A stretch of DNA of 5,204 bases, taken from assembly GCA_016212785.1 (NCBI GenBank), contig JACRDW010000107.1, positions 1-5,204 on the forward strand, written 5' to 3'. This document shows positions 1 to 5,204 of the stretch, piece after piece; position 1 is the stretch's first letter, and each line of letters opens with the position of its first letter. A program made the translations under genes and the position numbers. Origin of the DNA: Methanobacteriota archaeon (GTDB lineage: Archaea > Hydrothermarchaeota > Hydrothermarchaeia > Hydrothermarchaeales > JACRDW01). The notes beneath the pieces were generated by a model. The model worked only from the letters and a program-made list of their open reading frames with translations, was not told the DNA's origin and did no database searches.

Positions 1-383
1 ATTACAGGAAAATGGCTGCGAGAGAAAAGGAAGAATTCGTAAAATTTGCAAACGAAGCTTTGATAATTAAGTTGATAGATGTTTATGAGAATCTGGAAAG
101 AGCAATAGAAAATGGAAAAAAATCTGAGGACAAAGGAGCATTGCTTCAAGGCGTTGAGCTGACTTACAGGCAGTTAAAAGACCTGCTCGAAAAGGAGGGT
201 CTCACGCAAATCAAGGCAGTCGGAGAGAAATTTGACCCGTTCAGGCATGAGGCGCTGATGCAGGAGGCGAAGGAAAATTGCGAGGACGGCACAATACTGG
301 AGGAGTTCCAGAGAGGATATACCTTGAACAACAAAGTGATACGCTACTCTAAAGTAAAAGTAAATAAAAAAGAGGTGGTTTAA
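1..383 (+). CDS. grpE: GrpE, nucleotide exchange factor of DnaK (5' end missing)
   Basis: This is the C-terminal 126 residues of GrpE, the dimeric cytosolic factor that opens the DnaK nucleotide cleft to release ADP. The frame is open from position 3 to the TAA at 381-383. An ATG at 12 lies inside the family's conserved coiled-coil segment: the codons before it (Tyr-Arg-Lys) continue the usual 'ENYRKR..REKEEF' pattern, so the true start lies upstream of the window. Visible parts are the end of the long helix ([15 protein letters not shown]), the four-helix-bundle region (VYENLERA, then [18 protein letters not shown]), and the C-terminal beta domain that contacts DnaK ([32 protein letters not shown]). 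Bacterial homologues often have Pro or Ala after the 'IR'; here it is Tyr (VIRYSKVKV). The gene abuts dnaK with no intervening base, which indicates co-transcription and translational coupling. The identification is secure; only the N-terminus is unknown. Confidence 0.95.
   Translation, partial: YRKMAAREKEEFVKFANEALIIKLIDVYENLERAIENGKKSEDKGALLQGVELTYRQLKDLLEKEGLTQIKAVGEKFDPFRHEALMQEAKENCEDGTILEEFQRGYTLNNKVIRYSKVKVNKKEVV
372..377 (+). promoter_or_regulatory. Ribosome binding site of dnaK
   Basis: GAGGTG lies six bases before the dnaK ATG and matches six consecutive bases of the archaeal/bacterial Shine-Dalgarno consensus GGAGGTGA. It sits inside the last codons of grpE, so ribosomes finishing grpE are placed to restart on dnaK. 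Confidence 0.8.
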
Positions 384-2222
384 ATGCCGGAAAAAATCAT
401 TGGAATAGATTTGGGTACGAGCAATTCTGCCGCAGCGGTTATGCTCGGCGGCAAGCCGACAATAATTCCAAGCGCAGAAGGCACTACAGCATATGGAAAA
501 GCCTTTCCTTCCTATGTGGCATTTACCAGAGACGGGCAGATGCTCGTCGGAGAGCCTGCCCGAAGACAGGCGGTGAGCAATCCGGAAGGAACCATAATGG
601 CTGCAAAGCGAAAGATGGGAACTGATTACAAGTTCAAGGTCTTCGGGAAGGAATACACTCCGCAGGAAATTTCTGCTTTTCTATTGCAAAAAATAAAGAG
701 AGACGCAGAAGCATTCTTGGGCGAGCCTGTTAAAAAGGCAGTTATAACAACTCCTGCTTATTTCAACGACAACCAGAGGCAGGCGACGAAAGATGCAGGC
801 ACCATTGCAGGCCTGGAGGTCGTTCGGATTATAAATGAGCCAACCGCAGCCTCACTCGCATACGGCATGGACAAAGCAGAGAAGGAGCAGAAAATCATGG
901 TTTTCGACTTCGGAGGCGGCACTCTCGACGTTACAATAATGGAGTTTGGCGGCGGGGTTTTCGAGGTAAAGGCAACCAGCGGCGACACGCAGCTCGGCGG
1001 CACCGACATGGACAATGCGCTTATAGAGTACATCGCAAACGAGTTCAAAAAAGATACAGGCATAGACTTAAGGAAGGATAAAATGGCTGTGCAGAGGCTG
1101 AGAGAGGCTGCCGAAAAGGCAAAGATAGAGCTGAGCACCGTGCTTACGACCGACATCAACCTGCCTTTTATAACCGCAGACGCAAGCGGGCCGAAGCATC
1201 TTACTATGACCCTTATGAGAGCCAAGCTCGAAGAAATCGTCAAGCCCATTATCGAAAGATGCGGCGGACCTATGAGGCAGGCTATTGCAGACGCAGAGCT
1301 GCAGCCGAATGAAATAGACAGGATAATCCTGGTCGGCGGACCTACGAGGATGCCGATAGTTCAAGAGTACGTAAAGAGGTTCGTGGGCAAAGAGCCCGAG
1401 CGGGGCATAGACCCAATGGAGTGCGTTGCAGCTGGAGCTGCAATTCAGGGCGGCGTTTTAGCTGGAGAAGTCAAGGACATTCTGCTGCTCGACGTTACCC
1501 CGCTTTCGCTCGGCGTGGAAACGCTTGGAAGCGTATTTACGAAGCTCATCGACAGAAATACGACAATACCAACTCGAAAGAGCCAGATTTTTACGACTGC
1601 GGCAGACTTCCAGACGAGCGTTGACATTCACGTGCTTCAGGGCGAGAGACCAATGGCCGCAGACAACGTTTCCCTCGGAAGATTCAACCTCGTTGGAATT
1701 CCTCCGGCACCGAGGGGGATTCCGCAGATCGAGGTGACCTTCGACATAGATGCAAATGGAATTCTGAACGTCTCTGCGAAGGACATGGGTACTGGAAAGG
1801 AGCAGAGGATAACGATAACTGCGCCACACAAGCTATCTAAAGAAGAGATTGAGAAGAAAATAAAAGAGGCAGAGAAGTTTGCAGAGGAAGACAGAAGGCG
1901 CAGGGAGGAAGTAGAGCTCAGAAACGAGGCGGATTCGCTGATATATGCTTCTGAAAAAACGCTCTCTGAGCTTAAAGATAAGGTAACTCCCGAGGTGAAA
2001 ACAAAAGTAGAGAGCGCAGCTAAAGAACTCAAGGATGCACTTGCAGGAAAGGACATCGCAGCAATTAAAAACAAGGTAGAGAATTTGAGAAAGGCAGTGC
2101 AAGAAGTCGGGGCTACGATATACCAGCAGGCAGCGCAGCAAAAAGAGGCAAAAGGCGAAGAAGAGAAGAAAGGCGATAAAGTCGTGGACGCAGAGTACGA
2201 GGAAGTAGACAAAAAGAAGTGA
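384..2222 (+). CDS. dnaK: DnaK, Hsp70 chaperone
   Basis: Cytosolic ATP-driven chaperone that binds extended hydrophobic peptides and works with DnaJ and GrpE. It is 612 residues long, close to the 611 of Bacillus DnaK. The ATPase domain covers about residues 1-360: phosphate-1 loop [10 protein letters not shown] (Asp9), catalytic Lys75, [11 protein letters not shown] (151-161), phosphate-2 loop DFGGGTLDV with Asp175, Thr180 and Asp182, and adenosine loop [11 protein letters not shown] (317-327). The interdomain linker [15 protein letters not shown] occupies 363-377. The substrate-binding beta domain runs to about 480 ([33 protein letters not shown]), followed by the helical lid and a charged tail [11 protein letters not shown], similar to the bacterial DAEFEEVKDKK ending. 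Between Lys75 and the EIS motif (96-98) it is about 24 residues shorter than E. coli DnaK, the form shared by Gram-positive bacteria and archaea. The start is fixed by the site at 372-377 and by position of the first motif. All key residues are intact. Confidence 0.99.
   Translation: MPEKIIGIDLGTSNSAAAVMLGGKPTIIPSAEGTTAYGKAFPSYVAFTRDGQMLVGEPARRQAVSNPEGTIMAAKRKMGTDYKFKVFGKEYTPQEISAFLLQKIKRDAEAFLGEPVKKAVITTPAYFNDNQRQATKDAGTIAGLEVVRIINEPTAASLAYGMDKAEKEQKIMVFDFGGGTLDVTIMEFGGGVFEVKATSGDTQLGGTDMDNALIEYIANEFKKDTGIDLRKDKMAVQRLREAAEKAKIELSTVLTTDINLPFITADASGPKHLTMTLMRAKLEEIVKPIIERCGGPMRQAIADAELQPNEIDRIILVGGPTRMPIVQEYVKRFVGKEPERGIDPMECVAAGAAIQGGVLAGEVKDILLLDVTPLSLGVETLGSVFTKLIDRNTTIPTRKSQIFTTAADFQTSVDIHVLQGERPMAADNVSLGRFNLVGIPPAPRGIPQIEVTFDIDANGILNVSAKDMGTGKEQRITITAPHKLSKEEIEKKIKEAEKFAEEDRRRREEVELRNEADSLIYASEKTLSELKDKVTPEVKTKVESAAKELKDALAGKDIAAIKNKVENLRKAVQEVGATIYQQAAQQKEAKGEEEKKGDKVVDAEYEEVDKKK
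2216..2222 (+). promoter_or_regulatory. Ribosome binding site of dnaJ, overlapping the dnaK stop codon
   Basis: GAAGTGA differs from the Shine-Dalgarno core GAGGTGA at one base and lies five bases before the ATG at 2228. Its last three bases are the TGA stop of dnaK. This spacing supports the ATG at 2228 over the in-frame GTG at 2219, whose own upstream region has only a poorly placed GGAAGT. Confidence 0.6.
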
Positions 2223-2227
2223 ATGCC

Positions 2228-3352
2228 ATGCGAAAGCGGGACTACTACGATGTGCTGGGGGTAGGGAGAAATACTTCTAAAGAAGACATTAAAAAAGCCT
2301 ACCGCAGGCTTGCAATGCAGTATCACCCAGATAGGAATAAATCCCCTGACGCAGGGGAGAAGTTCAAAGAAATTTCAGAAGCTTACGGCGTTCTGAGCGA
2401 CGATGCGAAGAGGCAGCAGTATGATACGTTTGGTCATGCAGGTATTGGCGAGCGCTACACGCAGGAGGATATATTCAGGGGCATCAATTTTGAAGACATC
2501 TTCAGGGACATAGGGTTTGGTTTTGGCGGCGTTGACAGCATTTTTGACATTTTTTTTGGAGGCAGGAGACGCTATAAGACAGGACCTCGAAAGGGAGCGG
2601 ACCTGGCATATGAGCTTGAAATAACACTCGAGGAAGCAGCCTCTGGCGTAAGCAAAAAAATTGAGTTCCACCGCACAGGCGTTTGCAGCACTTGTAATGG
2701 AACCGGAGCAAAGCCAGGAACTTCTCCAAAAGCGTGCCCGAGCTGCAACGGCAGCGGGCAAATCTCGCAAACAAGGAGAACCCCATTCGGACATTTTACC
2801 AGCATTACGACGTGCAGCAGATGCAGGGGTGAAGGAAAGATAATCGAAGTCCCCTGCACCGTTTGCGGAGGAAGAGGAGCAGTTCAGATTCCGAGGAGCA
2901 TTTCTGTGAAGATTCCTCCTGGGGTCGAGGAAGGTTCAAGGCTCAGGATTGCCGGGGAGGGAGAGGCAGGAGAGAGAGGTGCCCAGCCCGGAGATTTATA
3001 TGTAATAATGCACATTAAACCGCACGAAATATTCATAAGAGAAGGAGAGGATATCTTCTGCGAAGTACCCATAACTTTCAGCCAGGCAGCGCTCGGAGAC
3101 GAGATTCAAGTACCTACGCTGGACGGCAGGGCTAAAATAAAGATACCCCCGGGCACGCAGTCCGGAACAATCTTCCGGCTGAAGGGAAAGGGAATGCAAA
3201 GCATGAGGGGCTACGGCAGGGGAGACGAGCACGTCAGAGTGACTGTTAAAACTCCCACGAATTTAACGGATGAGCAGAGAAAGCTTTTCAAACAGCTCGC
3301 AAGTCTTGAAGAGAAACTGAGTGAGGGAGTATTCAGCAGGTTGTTCCGTTAG
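2228..3352 (+). CDS. dnaJ: DnaJ, Hsp40 co-chaperone (type I)
   Basis: Co-chaperone that delivers unfolded substrates to DnaK and stimulates its ATPase. With the ATG at 2228 it has 374 residues and its HPD motif falls at 33-35, the same numbers as in E. coli DnaJ; an alternative in-frame GTG at 2219 would add three residues (MNA). Domain order: J domain (1 to about 70, with [10 protein letters not shown] and YHPDRN); a short G/F region (about 71-112) carrying EDIFR at 80-84 and 89-93 and DIFF at 107-110, which resemble the DIF motifs of bacterial DnaJ; C-terminal domain I interrupted by a zinc-finger region with four intact CxxCxGxG repeats (Cys153/156, 170/173, 196/199, 210/213); C-terminal domain II ([15 protein letters not shown], then [19 protein letters not shown]); and a dimerisation tail. 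The stop is TAG. Five bases separate it from dnaK, so it is the last gene of the grpE-dnaK-dnaJ unit. No residue expected of a type I DnaJ is missing. Confidence 0.98.
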   Translation: MRKRDYYDVLGVGRNTSKEDIKKAYRRLAMQYHPDRNKSPDAGEKFKEISEAYGVLSDDAKRQQYDTFGHAGIGERYTQEDIFRGINFEDIFRDIGFGFGGVDSIFDIFFGGRRRYKTGPRKGADLAYELEITLEEAASGVSKKIEFHRTGVCSTCNGTGAKPGTSPKACPSCNGSGQISQTRRTPFGHFTSITTCSRCRGEGKIIEVPCTVCGGRGAVQIPRSISVKIPPGVEEGSRLRIAGEGEAGERGAQPGDLYVIMHIKPHEIFIREGEDIFCEVPITFSQAALGDEIQVPTLDGRAKIKIPPGTQSGTIFRLKGKGMQSMRGYGRGDEHVRVTVKTPTNLTDEQRKLFKQLASLEEKLSEGVFSRLFR

Positions 3353-3393
3353 CGCAAATCGGAGACATTAAAAAGGTGATTGAAGACGAGCTT

Positions 3394-3414
3394 AAAGGTT
3401 GGTATTAGCCTTTT
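3394..3414 (+). terminator. Weak hairpin with short T run, possible end of the dnaJ transcript
   Basis: AAAGG (3394-3398) pairs with CCTTT (3409-3413). Adding one A-U and two G-U pairs gives an eight-pair stem with a four-base GUAU loop, followed by a single further T. It lies 42 bases after the dnaJ stop, where a terminator is expected. Archaeal termination relies mainly on U-tracts, and the run here is only four T, part of it inside the stem. This is a weak candidate. Confidence 0.2.
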
Positions 3415-3415
3415 C

Positions 3416-3473
3416 AATGTCCCGATAACGCAACACCTCTGCAAACATTATTAAAAGTCCCTATAATGCAACA
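3416..3473. repeat. Two-copy imperfect direct repeat upstream of the thermosome promoter
   Basis: Copy 1 is 3416-3435 (core GTCCCGATAACGCAACA) and copy 2 is 3454-3473 (core GTCCCTATAATGCAACA). They match at 17 of 20 bases, with starts 38 bases apart. The pair ends 12 bases before the BRE of the thermosome promoter, at roughly -105 to -48 relative to the inferred transcription start. The repeat is seen directly in the sequence; a role as paired binding sites for a regulator is inference. Confidence 0.75.
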
Positions 3474-3485
3474 GAACCGTCTTCA

Positions 3486-3499
3486 ACTAAATTTATATA
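3486..3499 (+). promoter_or_regulatory. BRE/TATA promoter of the thermosome gene
   Basis: TTTATATA (3492-3499) fits the archaeal TATA-box consensus. The six bases directly before it, ACTAAA (3486-3491), fit the TFB recognition element RNWAAW at every position. Archaeal start sites usually lie about 25 bases past the TATA centre, which predicts a start near G3521/A3522 and a leader of about 25 bases containing the ribosome binding site. This makes the thermosome a separate transcription unit from grpE-dnaK-dnaJ. A second AT-rich stretch, TTATTAAAA (3448-3456), is a poorer alternative with no convincing BRE. Confidence 0.7.
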
Positions 3500-3502
3500 G
3501 AA

Positions 3503-3524
3503 GTTCAAACTCATTTACTTGAAC
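3503..3524. promoter_or_regulatory. Inverted repeat between TATA box and start site, candidate operator
   Basis: GTTCAA (3503-3508) and TTGAAC (3519-3524) are exact reverse complements separated by ten bases. The element begins four bases after the TATA box and covers the predicted start site, where a bound protein would block RNA polymerase or pre-initiation complex assembly. Half-site centres are 16 bases apart. It does not resemble the CTAAC-N5-GTTAG site I recall for Archaeoglobus HSR1, nor bacterial CIRCE. A six-base inverted repeat with free spacing is not rare by chance, so the position is the main argument. Confidence 0.3.
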
Positions 3525-3534
3525 GAAGAAAAAC

Positions 3535-3540
3535 GGAGGT
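3535..3540 (+). promoter_or_regulatory. Ribosome binding site of the thermosome gene
   Basis: GGAGGT is a perfect six-base Shine-Dalgarno match, six bases before the ATG at 3547. It decides the start: an out-of-frame ATG at 3543 is only two bases away, and an in-frame ATG at 3559 is too far. Confidence 0.85.
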
Positions 3541-3546
3541 AAATGC

Positions 3547-5204
3547 ATGGCAGCAAGGATGGGCGGTCAACCGGTATATATCCTGGCAGAGGGAGCACAG
3601 AGAATCTTGGGCAAAGATGCGAGAAGAATGAACATAATGGCAGCCAGAGTTATAGCAGAGGCTGTGAAAACCACTCTCGGTCCAAAAGGAATGGACAAAA
3701 TGCTCGTTAGCACCACAGGGGATGTCATCATAACAAACGACGGGGCAGCGATACTGAAGGAAGTCGAAATCAAACATCCGGCTGCAAAGATGATGGTGGA
3801 GGTTGCTAAAACTCAGGAGAAGGAAGCTGGAGACGGAACTACGACTGCGGTGGTTTTTGCAGGAGAGCTTTTAAAGCGTGCAGAGGAGCTTTTAGACCAG
3901 GATGTTCACGCTACCGTGATTGCGAGGGGTTATCGAATGGCAGGGGAGGAGGCTACAAAAGTCCTGAAAGAGATGAGCAGGGAAATCCAGCCGACGGACG
4001 AGGGCACGCTCAGAAAGGTAGCCCTGACTTCCTTGTATTCCAAAGCTCCCGGAGTTACGGCAAAGGAGCACCTTGCAGATTTAGCTGTGCAGGCCGTGAA
4101 GCTCGTGGCTGAGAAGAGAGACGGCGAACTAAAAATCGACAAGGAAGATATAAAAATTCAGAAGCATGCCGGAAAGGCGACGAGGGATTCTGAGGTAGTG
4201 CACGGAATAGTTCTGGACAAAGAAAGGACGCATCCAAACATGCCGAAGCTGGTCGAGAACGCAAAAATTGCTCTTCTAAATACCGAGCTGAAAATTAAAA
4301 AGACTGAAACTGATGCAAAGCTCGGAGTGACCACTCCGGAGCAGCTGCGCGCTTTTCTTGACAAGGAAGAAGAGACCCTAAAAAACATGGTCAAGAACAT
4401 CGCTGCATCGGGAGCAAATTGCGTATTCTGCCAGAAGGATATTGATGACATGGTGCAGTACTTCCTGGCCAAGGAAAATATATTCGCTGTAAAGAGTCTC
4501 AGCGAAAAGGACTTGAAGCTTATAGCCAAGGCAACGGGCAGCAGCATAGTTACGAACTTAAAAGATATCACCCAGAAAGACCTAGGCAGGGCGGCCAGGG
4601 TTGAGGAGAGAAAAATCAGTGGAAAGGAGTTCATATTCATAGAAGGCTGCCAGAAACCCAAGGCAGTGACCCTGTTTATCAGGGGCGGCACAGAGCATAT
4701 AATAGACGAGATAGAAAGGTCAATGGACGACGCAATAAGCGTTGTCAGGAATGTCATAGAGGACAGGCAGGTGCTTCCTGGCGGCGGCGCACCCGAGGTG
4801 GAAATAGCCAAGAAGATTAGAGAATTTTCAAGCAAGGTCAGCGGAAGGGAGCAGCTGGCAATCATGGAATTTGCCAATGCGATTGAAGTAGTACCAAAAG
4901 CGCTTGCGGAGAATGCGGGGCTTGACCCGATAAATACTTTAATAGAATTGAGAGCAGAGCACGAGAACGGCAGAATAAATTCCGGCATAGAGCTTTCTAC
5001 CGGCAAAACCCAAGACATGTACAAGCTGGGCGTCATCGAGCCTCTCAGAGTAAAGGAGCAGGTTGTTAAGTCCGCCACAGAGGTTGCGAACATGATTCTG
5101 CGAATCGATGACGTCATAGCTGCAAAGGGCGGGCTTGGAGGAAAGGGGGAAGAAATGCCAATGATGCCGCCCGGAGGTATGGGCGGAATGCCCCCGATGT
5201 ACTA
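3547..5204 (+). CDS. ths: Thermosome subunit (group II chaperonin, HSP60/CCT family)
   Basis: Subunit of the double-ring archaeal chaperonin that folds proteins in an ATP-driven chamber closed by built-in apical protrusions. The frame gives 552 residues plus the bases TA. Archaeal subunits are usually about 540-560 residues and end in a Gly/Met tail like the one here ([10 protein letters not shown]), so the window probably ends inside a TAA or TAG stop. Equatorial domain motifs: [10 protein letters not shown] (43-52), TNDG with Asp65, GDGTTT with Asp96, and in the C-terminal half GGGAPE (412-417) and [15 protein letters not shown] (458-472). Asp395 in MDDAIS aligns with GroEL Asp398, the hydrolytic residue; Asp65 and Asp96 align with GroEL Asp52 and Asp87. 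Lys166 in TSLYSK lies where the nucleotide-sensing loop is expected. The apical domain with its lid protrusion spans roughly 215-365 ([17 protein letters not shown]). Cys292 and Cys295 form a CxxC there. It has its own promoter and ribosome binding site. Which paralogue (alpha, beta or other) cannot be told. Confidence 0.98.
   Translation, partial: MAARMGGQPVYILAEGAQRILGKDARRMNIMAARVIAEAVKTTLGPKGMDKMLVSTTGDVIITNDGAAILKEVEIKHPAAKMMVEVAKTQEKEAGDGTTTAVVFAGELLKRAEELLDQDVHATVIARGYRMAGEEATKVLKEMSREIQPTDEGTLRKVALTSLYSKAPGVTAKEHLADLAVQAVKLVAEKRDGELKIDKEDIKIQKHAGKATRDSEVVHGIVLDKERTHPNMPKLVENAKIALLNTELKIKKTETDAKLGVTTPEQLRAFLDKEEETLKNMVKNIAASGANCVFCQKDIDDMVQYFLAKENIFAVKSLSEKDLKLIAKATGSSIVTNLKDITQKDLGRAARVEERKISGKEFIFIEGCQKPKAVTLFIRGGTEHIIDEIERSMDDAISVVRNVIEDRQVLPGGGAPEVEIAKKIREFSSKVSGREQLAIMEFANAIEVVPKALAENAGLDPINTLIELRAEHENGRINSGIELSTGKTQDMYKLGVIEPLRVKEQVVKSATEVANMILRIDDVIAAKGGLGGKGEEMPMMPPGGMGGMPPMY

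Noticed and set aside
2201..2212. EEVD near the DnaK C-terminus, the TPR-docking motif of eukaryotic cytosolic Hsp70
   Set aside because: It is followed by three lysines, so it is not terminal, and it aligns with the ordinary bacterial ending DAEFEEVKDKK.
1637..2326. Minus-strand open frame of 229 codons opposite the DnaK substrate-binding domain and lid
   Set aside because: Its Ser-rich translation mirrors the Glu/Lys-rich codons of the lid, it has no family motif, and it crosses the dnaK-dnaJ junction.
3375..3385. GTGATTGA resembling the C box of a C/D-type archaeal sRNA
   Set aside because: It does not match RTGATGA exactly, and no D box (CTGA) occurs on the + strand anywhere in the gap after dnaJ.
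3446..3468. CATTAT-N11-ATAATG inverted repeat
   Set aside because: The arms are AT-rich, only six bases long and do not extend, and half of it lies inside the second direct-repeat copy. Chance is a sufficient explanation.
3462..3468. TATAAT sequence resembling a bacterial -10 box
   Set aside because: It is part of the second direct-repeat copy (TATAATG), has no suitable -35 partner, and the locus is archaeal with a better BRE/TATA promoter nearby.
3543..3545. ATG four bases before the thermosome start, in another frame
   Set aside because: It is only two bases from the ribosome binding site, and its frame gives a peptide of about 55 residues with no resemblance to a protein family.
4158..5117. 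Long open frame (319 codons) on the minus strand
   Set aside because: It lies wholly antisense to the thermosome and translates to a Ser/Phe/Leu-rich string with no recognisable motif. It is a codon-bias shadow of a secure gene.

Overview
This window is an archaeal chaperone locus. It carries the end of grpE, a complete dnaK and a complete dnaJ, followed after a 194-base gap by a group II chaperonin (thermosome) gene that runs to the last base. All four genes are on the + strand. The archaeal assignment rests on the thermosome, an archaeal BRE/TATA-type promoter just upstream of it, and Shine-Dalgarno sites of the GGAGGTGA type. The DnaK lacks the insertion found in Gram-negative bacterial DnaK. 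Known distribution of the Hsp70 system in archaea (absent from most hyperthermophiles, thought to have been acquired from bacteria) suggests a mesophile or moderate thermophile. I cannot name the lineage: a methanogen-type euryarchaeote or a DPANN-type archaeon would both fit, and DnaK resembles my recollection of methanogen DnaK most.

Region by region: positions 1-383 hold the C-terminal 126 residues of the nucleotide exchange factor GrpE. Positions 384-2222 hold DnaK (612 aa), whose ATG directly follows the grpE stop codon. Positions 2228-3352 hold DnaJ (374 aa, full J / G-F / zinc finger / C-terminal layout), five bases after the dnaK stop. These three genes read as one tightly packed operon whose promoter lies upstream of the window. 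Positions 3353-3546 are non-coding and hold a weak hairpin, an imperfect 20-base direct repeat, a BRE/TATA promoter, an inverted repeat between the TATA box and the expected transcription start, and a strong ribosome binding site. Positions 3547-5204 hold the thermosome subunit. Its reading frame is 552 codons plus two bases (TA), so the window probably ends one base short of the stop codon.

Together the genes encode the two main ATP-driven folding machines of such archaea. DnaK with DnaJ and GrpE binds and releases unfolded chains, and the thermosome encloses and folds them. All recognisable catalytic and metal-binding residues are present in the visible parts. I found no mobile element, CRISPR array, RNA gene or unknown protein system. 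The gene content is ordinary, and the only part not explained by known families is the regulatory architecture of the dnaJ-thermosome gap.
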